From contig NC_017957.2 of NCBI RefSeq assembly GCF_000264455.2, positions 248,001 through 312,000 on the forward strand: a DNA stretch of 64,000 bases. The letters run 5' to 3'. Made by a program: the position numbers and the translations under genes. Every line of letters starts with the position of its first letter. The stretch's first letter is position 1. Under the pieces are notes generated by a model. It made no database searches and was not told the origin of the DNA. It saw only the letters and a program-made list of their open reading frames with translations. Shown here piece after piece: positions 48,663 to 57,339 of the stretch. The DNA comes from Tistrella mobilis KA081020-065. Lineage in GTDB: Bacteria; Pseudomonadota; Alphaproteobacteria; Tistrellales; Tistrellaceae.

Positions 48663-49565
48663 ATGGACCGGTTGAGCGGCATCGGCGTGTTCGTGGAGGC
48701 GGCGGAGGCCGGCAGTTTCTCGGCGGCGGCCGAGCGTCTGGCCCTGTCGCGCTCGGCGGTCGCCAAGACGGTGGGCCGGCTGGAGGCGCGGCTGGGCGTG
48801 CGGCTGTTCCACCGCACCACCCGCGCCCAGGCGCTGACCGAAGAGGGCCAGGCCTTCCTGGAGCACTGCCAGCGGGGGCTGGCCGACATCCGCGCGGGGG
48901 AGGCGATGCTCGCCCATGGTCGTCGTGCCGTGGCGGGCCGGCTCAGGGTCTCCCTGCCGGTGCTGTTCGGCCGGCGCTGCGTCGCGCCGGTTCTGACCGG
49001 GCTGGCCCGCGAGCATCCGGGGCTGGAGCTGGACCTGCATTTCACCGACCGGCTGGTCGATCTGGTCGAGGACGGCATCGATCTCGCCATCCGCAACGGC
49101 CCCCTCGACGATCAGGCCGGGCTGATGGCGCGGCTGGTCGCCCGCCAGCGGATGACGGTGGTGGCCTCGCCCGACTATCTGGCCCGGCGGGGGGCACCCG
49201 CCGATCTGGCGGCGCTGGCCGGTCACGACTGCCTGGTCTATCTGCGCGGCGGCCGGGTGCGCGGCTGGCTGTTCCCGATGCCGGACGGCCGCGATGCCGT
49301 GATCCGGCCGGCGGCCCGGCTGCGCTTCGACGATCTGGAGGCGCTGGCCGATGCGGCGGCGGCCGGGCTCGGCCTCACCTGGCTGCCCTGCTGGCTGGTC
49401 CGCGACCGGATCCGCGCCGGCACGCTGGCGGAAGTGCTGACCGACCAGCCGGCCACCGTCTTCACCAGCCACGCGATCTGGCCGCGCAGCCCGCACCCCG
49501 ACCTGAAGCTGCGGCTGGCCGTCGACCGCCTGGCCGAGCGGCTGCCCGGCGCGGCGGAGCTTTGA
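48663..49565 (+). CDS. LysR-family transcriptional regulator
   Basis: A 300-residue LysR regulator: HTH at about residues 1-60 (GIGVFVEAAEAGSFSAAAER, LALSRSAVAKTVGRLEARLG, LFHRTTRAQALTEEG) and an effector domain from about residue 90. I chose ATG 48663, where the family normally begins; an upstream in-frame ATG at 48609 would add 18 non-family residues. Divergent from the quinone oxidoreductase gene, as is usual for regulators of this class. Confidence 0.87.
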   Translation: MDRLSGIGVFVEAAEAGSFSAAAERLALSRSAVAKTVGRLEARLGVRLFHRTTRAQALTEEGQAFLEHCQRGLADIRAGEAMLAHGRRAVAGRLRVSLPVLFGRRCVAPVLTGLAREHPGLELDLHFTDRLVDLVEDGIDLAIRNGPLDDQAGLMARLVARQRMTVVASPDYLARRGAPADLAALAGHDCLVYLRGGRVRGWLFPMPDGRDAVIRPAARLRFDDLEALADAAAAGLGLTWLPCWLVRDRIRAGTLAEVLTDQPATVFTSHAIWPRSPHPDLKLRLAVDRLAERLPGAAEL

Positions 49566-49618
49566 TGGGGGAACGGTGCGGCGTGCCCTTGTCGGGGCCT
49601 TAGCGCTTGTCTGGGGCC

Positions 49619-49850
49619 TTAGCGCTTTTCCGGGGTGATAGTGAGGCGCGTCTTCATGTCCGCGGCCGTCAGAATGGGAATCGGAACGTCATCTGCGAGC
49701 ACCAGCAGATCACGGTCCCCGGTGAGGAGTGCATTGGCGTGGCCGGCAAGCGCCAGCACCAGGAAGGGCTGGTCGAACGGATCGCGGCAATCCGGGACCG
49801 CAGGCGGTGGGACGGGGATCAGCACTGTCTCGCACCAGGGCAGATAGTCA
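49619..49850 (-). pseudogene. 5'-truncated PIN-domain toxin
   Basis: The readable product matches only the C-terminal half of a VapC-like PIN nuclease: the segment VPDCRDPFDQPFLVLALAG carries an acidic active-site pair, and LLTGDRDLLVL the last acidic residues. The N-terminal 60-70 residues, with the first catalytic aspartate (DTNVL-type motif), are missing. The frame stays open into the upstream antitoxin gene up to an ATG at 49888, but that part is antitoxin sequence in another frame. It directly follows the antitoxin stop, so a deletion seems to have removed the toxin start. Confidence 0.7.
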
Positions 49851-50075
49851 GCCAGCAGGTCCTCGTGCCCAGGCAACGGCATCGGCAATATCTGCTTCCG
49901 ACAGGTTCACTTCTTCCAGCTTGGCCCGGACAGCATCAGCGCGGTTGATGCGAACCGGGGTGAGTATGATGCGGCCGTTCTCTTCGACCACATCGAAATA
50001 CTCCGCGCCCTCTACCGCAGCGACCACCGCCTTTGGCAGAGTGAGTTGGTTTTTCGATGTCAGTTTTGCGAGCAT
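49848..50075 (-). CDS. AbrB/MazE-type antitoxin, orphan
   Basis: A 75-residue protein with a SpoVT/AbrB swapped-hairpin DNA-binding domain: LAKLTSKNQLTLPKAVVAAV and YFDVVEENGRIILTPV. The C-terminal part (ADAVRAKLEEVNLSEADI) is the usual toxin-binding tail of antitoxins paired with PIN toxins. ATG 50075 begins directly before the domain. Its partner downstream lacks the first half, so the antitoxin now probably acts alone. Confidence 0.8.
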   Translation of the reverse strand: MLAKLTSKNQLTLPKAVVAAVEGAEYFDVVEENGRIILTPVRINRADAVRAKLEEVNLSEADIADAVAWARGPAG

Positions 50076-50173
50076 GTAGATGTTCCTGGGGCGTAAGGAA
50101 ATGCTGACATCATGATTTCCAGGATTCAAGGGGACATGAGGCTGCCGGACACGGTTGGAGCCCGGCGCCATCG

Positions 50174-50803
50174 TCACCCCCGGCACCGGTCCAGATACCC
50201 CACCAGCATCTCCCCCAGCGCCTGACCGAAGGCCTCGACCGCGGCCGGTGATTGCGGGGTTTCCGAGTAGTCCTTTCCGACCGATTTCAGCGTGCGCATG
50301 ATCACCTCGCCGGTGAGCGCGCGGCGGGCGTCGTCGGCCTCGGGCAGGGCTTCGCGCATGAAGGCGGCGAGGGCGTCGTCGACCCGGGCGCGGGCCGCTT
50401 TGGCTTCGGGGGCGTCGCGATAGAGCGGGGCGGCGTCGTCGAGGGCGCGGCGGATGGCGGCCTCTTCGCATTCCGAGCGGAGGAAGGTCGTCGCCAGATC
50501 GCGCAGCCGGTCGGCGGGCGCGCGGGTGGTATCCGACAGGATCGCATGCATCTGGCGGCTGGTCTGCTGCCATTCATCGCTTTGCAGGCGGAACAGGATC
50601 GCCGCCTTGTTGGGGAAGTACTGGTAGAGCGAGCCCACGGCCACGCCCGCCCGTTCCGCCACCCGCGCGGTGGTGAAACGCTGCGCGCCTTCGGTCGTCA
50701 GAACCTGAACCGCCGCTTCCAGGATCGCCGCCACCAGCCCCTCGGACCGGGCCTGTTGCGGGCGTTTTCGCAAGGAAATCCGCGGGGTCTGGGCAGGGGG
50801 CAT
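50174..50803 (-). CDS. TetR-family transcriptional regulator
   Basis: A 209-residue TetR regulator with N-terminal HTH (about residues 14-60: ARSEGLVAAILEAAVQVLTT, FTTARVAERAGVAVGSLYQY, FPNKAAILF) and a C-terminal ligand domain. I chose ATG 50803, preceded by GGAG; a TTG at 50818 is also in frame. It is divergent from an O-methyltransferase gene with a 127-bp gap, so it may repress that gene and the MFS gene behind it. Confidence 0.87.
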   Translation of the reverse strand: MPPAQTPRISLRKRPQQARSEGLVAAILEAAVQVLTTEGAQRFTTARVAERAGVAVGSLYQYFPNKAAILFRLQSDEWQQTSRQMHAILSDTTRAPADRLRDLATTFLRSECEEAAIRRALDDAAPLYRDAPEAKAARARVDDALAAFMREALPEADDARRALTGEVIMRTLKSVGKDYSETPQSPAAVEAFGQALGEMLVGYLDRCRG

Positions 50804-50930
50804 CAGGGGCTCCGCCAATGCGATTAGCGCGAATGCGACGATCTCGTCATATTTTTAGGGCGAGGCGGCGCCCCTCTCAATCCGAAACGACCGATACCCG
50901 AAATCCTGTCTGTCGAGAGGGAGTTTCCCC

Positions 50931-51602
50931 ATGTCTACGCTCACCCAAGGGCCGGTCGCCGACCTGTTGGACCGCCTGTTCGCCGAGGCCGCCGCGGCGG
51001 AAATCCCGCCGGCCCTGGCCCGGCTCTCCGCCGAAGAGCGCGATCGGCTGATGCGCAGCCGAAGCCTCTATCGGGATCTCTATCATGGTCTGGCCGAGGT
51101 CGCGCTGCCGGTCTCGCCCACAACCGGGCGGCTGCTTTACATGCTTGCATGCAGCCTGAAGGCGCGGACGATCGTCGAATTCGGCACCTCCTTCGGCATC
51201 TCGACCCTGCATCTGGCGGCGGCGCTGCGCGATACGGCCGGTGCGGATGGTGCCGGCCGGATCATCACCACCGAATTCGAGCCCGCCAAGGCCAACCGCG
51301 CCCGCGACAACCTGCGGGTCGCCGGTCTTGCCGATCTGGTCGAACTGCGCGAGGGCGATGCGCTGGAAACGCTGGCCCGCGATCTGCCGCCGGCGATCGA
51401 TCTGGTGCTGCTCGACGGCGCCAAGGTGCTCTATGCCGAGATCCTGGCGCTGATCGAGCCGCATCTCCGCCCCGGCGCCCTGGTGGTGGCCGACAATGCC
51501 GAACACGCCCCCGACTATCTGGCCCGGGTCCGCGACCCGGCCAATGGCTGGCTGTCGGTGCCCTTTGCCGGCGATGTCGAACTGTCGATGCGGCTCGGCT
51601 GA
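50931..51602 (+). CDS. SAM-dependent O-methyltransferase (class I, caffeoyl-CoA type)
   Basis: A 223-residue methyltransferase of the Methyltransf_3/24 group. The SAM motif is VEFGTSFGISTLHLAAAL, followed by ITTEFEPAKANRARDNL and the metal/SAM region IDLVLLDGAKVLYAEIL and LVVADNAEH. Relatives methylate catechol-like hydroxyls. GAGAGGGAGTTTCCCC precedes ATG 50931. It is divergent from TetR and followed by an MFS transporter, a layout common for modification plus export of a phenolic compound. Confidence 0.85.
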   Translation: MSTLTQGPVADLLDRLFAEAAAAEIPPALARLSAEERDRLMRSRSLYRDLYHGLAEVALPVSPTTGRLLYMLACSLKARTIVEFGTSFGISTLHLAAALRDTAGADGAGRIITTEFEPAKANRARDNLRVAGLADLVELREGDALETLARDLPPAIDLVLLDGAKVLYAEILALIEPHLRPGALVVADNAEHAPDYLARVRDPANGWLSVPFAGDVELSMRLG

Positions 51603-51654
51603 CCATTGGCGGCCCCCCCCCCTTTACCGCCCTTATCTTGTGGTGGAGCGTTCC

Positions 51655-52839
51655 ATGACGACCTCTTCAGCCGGTGCGCAGGCACGGCTTCTGCTGCTGG
51701 TTGCCGTTCTTTTCCTCTCCTATCTCTGCGTCGCCATCCCGCTGCCGGTGGTGCCGGTGCAGGTCACCGACGGGCTGGGGCTCGGTAATCTTCAGGCGGG
51801 GCTGGCGGTGGGCATCGCTTTCCTCGCCACCATCCTCACCCGCGGCCCGGCCGGGCGGATATCGGACCGCGCGGGCGCGAAGATCGCGGTTGCGCGCGGC
51901 CTGGCGCTTTATGCCGCGGGCGCCCTGGTCTCGCTGCTCGCCGGGCTGACATCACTCGCGCCGATAACTGCATTTGCGGTTCTGATCGCCGGTCGGTTGC
52001 TGGTCGGCCTGGGCGAGAGCCTGGTCGGCGTCGGCGTGGTCGCCTGGGGCATCGGCATCACCGGCCCGGCGCGGGCCGGCCGGGTGCTGGCGCTGGTGGG
52101 GGCCGCGATCTATGGCGCGCTGGGCCTGGGCGGCCCGCTCGGCCTGCTGCTGATGGAGCATGCGGGCTTCATGGGGGCCATGGCCGTGGCGGCGCTGCTG
52201 CCCTGCCTCGGCCTGATCGCCGTCGCGGCCATGCCGGGGGTGGCCCCGCATCCCGATGCCGCGCGCCCATCCTTCCTGTCGGTGATGGGCCAGATCTGGC
52301 GGCACGGGCTGATCGTCTGCCTGCAGGGCATCGGCTTTGCCGCGATCGGCGCCTTCTTCGTGCTGCTGTTCCTGAACCGGGGTTGGGCCCATGCCGGGCT
52401 GGGGCTCGCCGCCTTCGGCGCCGGTTTCGTGCTGGTGCGCATCCTGTTCGGCCATCTGCCCGACCGGCTGGGCGGGCTGCCGGTCGCCACGGCGTCACTG
52501 GCGGTCGAGGCGGCAGGTCAGGTCCTGATCTGGGCGGCACCGATGCCGGAGCTGGCGCTGGCCGGCGCCTTCCTCACCGGGCTCGGCTGCTCGATGGTGT
52601 TTCCCGCCATGGGGCGCGAGGTGGTGCATCTGGTGCCGCCGCATCTGCGGGGCACGGCGCTGGGCGGCTTTTCGGCCTTCCAGGATCTCGCCTATGGCCT
52701 GACCGGCCCGCTGGCCGGGCTGCTCGCCGATCGCGCCGGCTATGGCCCGGTCTTCCTGATCGGCGGCTGTGCGGCGGGGGCGGGGGTGCTGATCGCCCTG
52801 TGGCTGCGCCGGGCGCGTCACCGAACGGTCGCAGCATGA
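51655..52839 (+). CDS. MFS transporter (YhhS-like)
   Basis: A 394-residue 12-helix major facilitator. The loop 2-3 motif is GRISDRAGAKIAVARG, and GRLLVGLGESLVGVGVVAWG resembles the YhhS group of drug or sugar exporters. ATG 51655 follows TGGTGGAGCG. A run of ten C bases (51613-51622) lies about 33 bp upstream between this gene and the methyltransferase. It probably exports a small molecule under the same TetR control. Confidence 0.85.
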   Translation: MTTSSAGAQARLLLLVAVLFLSYLCVAIPLPVVPVQVTDGLGLGNLQAGLAVGIAFLATILTRGPAGRISDRAGAKIAVARGLALYAAGALVSLLAGLTSLAPITAFAVLIAGRLLVGLGESLVGVGVVAWGIGITGPARAGRVLALVGAAIYGALGLGGPLGLLLMEHAGFMGAMAVAALLPCLGLIAVAAMPGVAPHPDAARPSFLSVMGQIWRHGLIVCLQGIGFAAIGAFFVLLFLNRGWAHAGLGLAAFGAGFVLVRILFGHLPDRLGGLPVATASLAVEAAGQVLIWAAPMPELALAGAFLTGLGCSMVFPAMGREVVHLVPPHLRGTALGGFSAFQDLAYGLTGPLAGLLADRAGYGPVFLIGGCAAGAGVLIALWLRRARHRTVAA

Positions 52840-52896
52840 CCCCAGAGATGCCACGATGTCGTATCCAGCTCAGTTTCAGGCAGAAGGAGTGGAGTC

Positions 52897-53634
52897 ATGC
52901 CCATCCGTCTTCCCCGACGCACGCGTCTGCAGCTGGCCGGCCGCCTGCAACTGCTCGTCCTGGGCGCGCTGGTCGCAGCTGTGCCCGCCCGCGCCGATCA
53001 TGGGCCGGCGAAGCTGGCGGCCCTGACCAACCGGCCGTCGCAGGCGCCGGTCACGCCGCGTGCCCTGGCGCCCAGGCTGGACGGCAGCCTGCCGCCCGGC
53101 CGGCTGCCGGCCCCGGACGAGGTGCTGACCTATCGCCCCGATCCGGCGCTGCGCCGGCGCAATTTCGATATCTTCGTCGACCGGCTGCGGGCCCATGACG
53201 CCGGGGCCGCCGACAATCTCGACCGCCTGTTGACCGACAACGACGTGATCGGCGCCGCCCGCGACTGGCTGAAACCCTATGGCATGCGACCGGAGAACGT
53301 GGCCGATGCCATGGCGGTCTATCTTTCCACCGCCTGGGGCGCCGTGCGCGGCAGCGAGGCCGACCCGGCGCCCGAGGTGATGCGCGGCCTCAGCGACCAG
53401 CTGGCGGCGGCGATCGGCGCCACCCCCGGCTTCACCCGGGCGAGCGATGCCGAGAAACAGGAACTGGCCGAATCGATGATCGTCCAGGCGGTGATCATCT
53501 CCCGCCATGCCAGCGCCGCCCGCGACCGCCCCGACCTGCAAAGGCGGGTCAGCGAGGCGGTGGCGCGGGGTGCGCAGGCGACCTTCGGGGTGGATCTGAC
53601 GGCGCTGGATCTGACGGCGGACGGGTTGAGGTGA
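52897..53634 (+). CDS. Secreted protein of unknown function, DUF6683-like
   Basis: A 245-residue protein with a long N-terminal signal (basic start, hydrophobic 18-30, cut near PARAD). The rest is mostly helical and charged. The pattern of YRPDPALRRRNFDIFVDRLR, then NDVIGAARDWLKPYGMRPEN and VADAMAVYLSTAWGAVRG recalls the DUF6683 family, from memory only. No catalytic motif is seen. An AGGAGTGGAG Shine-Dalgarno precedes ATG 52897. Its last 86 bp overlap the convergent TetR gene. Confidence 0.7.
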   Translation: MPIRLPRRTRLQLAGRLQLLVLGALVAAVPARADHGPAKLAALTNRPSQAPVTPRALAPRLDGSLPPGRLPAPDEVLTYRPDPALRRRNFDIFVDRLRAHDAGAADNLDRLLTDNDVIGAARDWLKPYGMRPENVADAMAVYLSTAWGAVRGSEADPAPEVMRGLSDQLAAAIGATPGFTRASDAEKQELAESMIVQAVIISRHASAARDRPDLQRRVSEAVARGAQATFGVDLTALDLTADGLR

Positions 53635-54292
53635 GGACCGCCGGCAGGAGGGCCGGCAGAACGATGCGAAGGCGCTCCCGCAGCGTGACGTCGCTGTCCG
53701 GATCGTAGCGCAGGCAATGCTCGATCAGGGCCGGGTCGAGGAAGATGGCAAAGGATCCGTTGAGGGCCCGCGCCGCCTGTGCGGGACATGCCCTTTCGAC
53801 ATCTCCGGCTTCGACATCTCCGGCTTCGATCCCCTGCCGGATGATGTATTCGAACAGTTTCTCCATCCGGTCGAGATGGACCGCAAGGATGGCGGTATTG
53901 GCCCGGCTGGCGGCGATGATCATGTCGTGCATGCGTCGGTCGTTGAAAAAGCGTGCCCGATTGTACCGATGAACCGCGGTCAGAAGCCGTTCGATCTTCA
54001 GGGCCGCCGGCATGTCCATCAGGGCGATCGCGAAGGCGATGTCGGCGATCTCCTTCACGGCACGATGGCAGATCGCGTCGGAAATGGCCTGCCTGGCCGG
54101 AAAGAAGCGGTAGAGATTGGCCGGGCTCATGTCGAGTTCGGCGGCGATGTCGGCCATCGAGGTCTTGAGATGGCCGACGCGGCGAAACCTCTCCTCCGCC
54201 ACCTGCAGGATGCGGACGCGGATCTCGTTGGCGCTGGCGCGCGGCGGTTTGGTGCGCGGCGGGCGGGGAGAGGTCACCGATATCTCCGTCAT
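53549..54292 (-). CDS. TetR-family regulator in the RND operon
   Basis: A 247-residue TetR regulator. HTH lies at about residues 24-70 (RILQVAEERFRRVGHLKTSM, ADIAAELDMSPANLYRFFPA). The C-terminal domain includes IRQGIEAGDVEAGDVERA, where a 15-bp tandem duplication (53795-53824) repeats five residues in frame. The last 25 residues are a proline/serine tail encoded opposite the 3' end of the DUF6683-like gene. Its ATG overlaps the RND pump stop (ATGA), so pump and regulator are cotranscribed. Confidence 0.85.
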   Translation of the reverse strand: MTEISVTSPRPPRTKPPRASANEIRVRILQVAEERFRRVGHLKTSMADIAAELDMSPANLYRFFPARQAISDAICHRAVKEIADIAFAIALMDMPAALKIERLLTAVHRYNRARFFNDRRMHDMIIAASRANTAILAVHLDRMEKLFEYIIRQGIEAGDVEAGDVERACPAQAARALNGSFAIFLDPALIEHCLRYDPDSDVTLRERLRIVLPALLPAVLTSTRPPSDPAPSDPPRRSPAHPAPPPR

Positions 54293-57200
54293 GTCGCCCT
54301 GATCCGGAACCAGACGGCGTAGAGCGCCGGCAGGAACAGGAGGATCAGCAGCGTGCCGCAGGCCGTGCCGCCGATCAGCGTATAGGCCATCGATCCCCAG
54401 AACACCGAATGGGTCAGCGGGATGAAGGCGAGCACCGCGGCAAGGGCCGTGAGGATCACCGGCCGCGCCCGCTGCACCGTCGCTTCGATGACGGCGTGAT
54501 AGGCGTCGAGCCCGGCGGCGCGGTTCTCCTTGATCTGCTCGGTCAGGATCAGCGTGTTGCGCATCAGGATGCCGGCCAGGCCGATCAGGCCCAGGATGGC
54601 GTTGAAGCCGAAGGGCTGGTTGAAGGCGAGCAGAGCCGGCACCACGCCGACCAGGCCGAGCGGGGCGGTCAGCATCACCATGGCCAGCATCGGGAAGGAT
54701 CGCACCTGCAGCATGATGATGATCAGCGTGGCCGCGATCATGACCGGGAAGATGGTGACCAGCGCGGCATTGGCCTTGCCGGCCTCTTCGATCGACCCGC
54801 CCATTTCGATGCGATAGCCGGGCGGCAGGGTGGCGATCAGCGGCTGAAGGGCCGTCATGACCTGTTTCGAGACCTCGGGCGGCTGGGTGGCCTCGTCGAT
54901 CTCGGACCGCACGGTGATGACGGGGATGCGATCGCGGCGCTTCAGAATCGGCTCTTCCAGGCGGATTTCGGCATGACCGATCTGGTCGAGCGGGATCTGC
55001 CGGCCGTCCCGGCTGGTCAGGGAGAAATCGGCGAGGCGTGTGGGATCCAGCCGCTCTCCGCCGGCGCTGCGTGCGACCACGGCGACGTTGCGGATGTCCT
55101 CGCGAAGCTCCGTGACGGTGATGCCCGACAGCAGAAGCTGCAATTGCTGGCTGACCTCGGCCGGCGACAGGCCGATCAGGTTCAGCCGGTCCTGGTCGGG
55201 CACGAAGCGCAGCACCGGGGTGCGATTGCCCCAGTCGCGATTGGCCTCTCGCACCTCGGGAATGCCGCGCATGACGGCGAGCACCTGTTCCGAGAGGCTG
55301 TAGAGTGTTGCGGGATCGGGGCCCATGATCCGGAATTCGACCGGAAAGACCGAGGGCGGGCCGAAGACGAACTGTGTGGCGCGCACATAGGCCTCGGGTG
55401 CCAGACCCTGGGCCACGGCCGCCCGCAGCCGGTGCTTCAGGGCGTCGCGCGCCTCGGCATCGGGTGTCAGCACCACGATCTTGGCGAAGGCCGGGTCGGG
55501 CAGCTCCGGCGACATGGCCAGGAAGAAGCGCGGCGCCCCCTGGCCGATATAGCTGGTGACGATCCGGGCCTCGGGCTGGCCGTCCAGCCAGTGTTCAAGC
55601 TTGCGGACGGCGCCGGTCGTGGTCTCGATGCTGCTGCCTTCGGGCAGGCGGACCTCCACCAGCACTTCCGGGCGGTCGGAGGTGGGGAAGAACTGCTGCT
55701 TGACCCCGCCCATCCCCATGCCCGCCAGGACGAAGGCGATGACGACGATGCCGCAGGTCAGGAATTTGTGGCGCACGGCCAGCGCGATGAAGCGGCGCAG
55801 ACGCCGGTAATTGGGCGTGTCGTAGATGGCGTGATGGCCGCCCTCGACCGGCCTGATCGCGGGCAGCAGCTTCACGCCCAGATAGGGGGTGAAGACCACG
55901 GCGACGATCCACGAGACGATCAGGGCGAAGCCCACCACCCAGAAGATGTTGCCGGCATATTCGCCGGCTGTGGAGGGGGCGAAGCCGACCGGCAGGAAGC
56001 CGGCGATGGTGACGAGCGTGCCCGAGAGCATCGGTGCCGCGGTATGGCTCCAGGCATAGGCCGCCGCCCTGATCCGGTCCATGCCCTCTTCCATCTTCAC
56101 TACCATGACTTCGATGGCGATGATGGCATCGTCGACCAGAAGCCCCAGCGCCAGGATCAGCGCGCCCAGGGTGATGCGGTCGAAGAACCGGCCGGTCTCC
56201 AGCATGATCAGGAACACGACCGCGAGCGTCAGCGGGATGGCCGCCGCCACCACGATACCGACCCGCCAGCCGAGGCTGAGCAGGCTGACCAGCAGCACCA
56301 CGCCCAGCGCCATCGCGAACTTCAGCATGAATTCGTCGACCGCCGAGGTGATGTTGACGGCCTGGTCGGTCACCTTGTCGAGCGTCATGCCGAGCGGCAG
56401 GCCGCCGGCGATGGCCGCCGTCTTCTCTTCCAGCGCCCGGCCGAGGTCCAGCCCGTTCCAGCCCTGCTTCATCACCGCGGCGAGCATGATGGCGGGCTTG
56501 CCGTCATGGCGGATCAGATAGCCGGGCGGATCCTCGTAGCCGCGGCGGATCCGGGCGATGTCCGAGAGCTTCAGCACGCGCCCGCCGGCGACGATCGGCG
56601 TGTCGGCGATCGCCTGAACCCCGTCATAGGCGCCATCGATCCGGATGAAGACCTGCGGGCCCCGGGTCTCGATCGATCCGGCCGGGGTCAGGGTGTTCTG
56701 ACGCTGCAGCGCGGCGATGATCGCCTGCGCCGGAATGCCGAGCGTCGCCAGCCGGTCATGGGAAAATTCGACGAAGATCCGCTCGGGGCGCTCGCCCAGG
56801 ATGTTGATCTTCTCCACCCCCGGCACATGCAGCAGATCCTGGCGGACGATTTCCGCCTGCCGGACCAGCTGGCGCATCGGCATGTCTTCGGCCTTCAGCG
56901 CATAGAGCGCGAAGCTCACATCGGCGTATTCATCGTCGACGAAGGGCCCGTAGACGCCGGGCGGCAGGTTGCCGGCCTCGTCTCCCAGCTTCTTGCGGGC
57001 CTGATAGAATTCGTCCTGAACGGCCGAAGGCGGGGTGGTGTCCTTCAGCGTGACGGTCATATAGGCATAGCCCGGCCGCGCGGTGGTCTCCACCCGGTCG
57101 TACCAGGCCAGTTCCTGGAGGCGCTTTTCCAGCGGTTCGGCCACCAGATCCTGCATCTCGCGCGCGGTTGCGCCCGGCCAGGCGGCCGTAACCGTCAGGG

Positions 57201-57339
57201 TCTTGATGGTGAAGCTGGGGTCCTCTGCCCGGCCGAGTTTCAGGAAGGCATAGGCGCCGGCCGCCATCAGCAGAAGAATGAAGAACAGCGTGACCGCGCG
57301 TTCGCGCACGGCGAGCGCGGAAAGATTGAAGCGCATCAC
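54289..57339 (-). CDS. RND efflux pump inner-membrane transporter
   Basis: A 1016-residue RND transporter of the AcrB/hydrophobe-amphiphile superfamily. There is one helix near the N-terminus, a large periplasmic loop (from DPSFTIKTLTVTAAWPGA), helices 2-6, a second large loop, and the last helix group. Helix 4 carries the proton-relay pair in GLLVDDAIIAIEVMVV. FNAILGLIGLAGILMRN matches the second-half equivalent. It overlaps its adaptor gene at the start and its TetR gene at the stop by four bases each. No outer-membrane channel gene is adjacent, so a TolC supplied elsewhere is expected. Confidence 0.92.
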   Translation of the reverse strand: MMRFNLSALAVRERAVTLFFILLLMAAGAYAFLKLGRAEDPSFTIKTLTVTAAWPGATAREMQDLVAEPLEKRLQELAWYDRVETTARPGYAYMTVTLKDTTPPSAVQDEFYQARKKLGDEAGNLPPGVYGPFVDDEYADVSFALYALKAEDMPMRQLVRQAEIVRQDLLHVPGVEKINILGERPERIFVEFSHDRLATLGIPAQAIIAALQRQNTLTPAGSIETRGPQVFIRIDGAYDGVQAIADTPIVAGGRVLKLSDIARIRRGYEDPPGYLIRHDGKPAIMLAAVMKQGWNGLDLGRALEEKTAAIAGGLPLGMTLDKVTDQAVNITSAVDEFMLKFAMALGVVLLVSLLSLGWRVGIVVAAAIPLTLAVVFLIMLETGRFFDRITLGALILALGLLVDDAIIAIEVMVVKMEEGMDRIRAAAYAWSHTAAPMLSGTLVTIAGFLPVGFAPSTAGEYAGNIFWVVGFALIVSWIVAVVFTPYLGVKLLPAIRPVEGGHHAIYDTPNYRRLRRFIALAVRHKFLTCGIVVIAFVLAGMGMGGVKQQFFPTSDRPEVLVEVRLPEGSSIETTTGAVRKLEHWLDGQPEARIVTSYIGQGAPRFFLAMSPELPDPAFAKIVVLTPDAEARDALKHRLRAAVAQGLAPEAYVRATQFVFGPPSVFPVEFRIMGPDPATLYSLSEQVLAVMRGIPEVREANRDWGNRTPVLRFVPDQDRLNLIGLSPAEVSQQLQLLLSGITVTELREDIRNVAVVARSAGGERLDPTRLADFSLTSRDGRQIPLDQIGHAEIRLEEPILKRRDRIPVITVRSEIDEATQPPEVSKQVMTALQPLIATLPPGYRIEMGGSIEEAGKANAALVTIFPVMIAATLIIIMLQVRSFPMLAMVMLTAPLGLVGVVPALLAFNQPFGFNAILGLIGLAGILMRNTLILTEQIKENRAAGLDAYHAVIEATVQRARPVILTALAAVLAFIPLTHSVFWGSMAYTLIGGTACGTLLILLFLPALYAVWFRIRAT

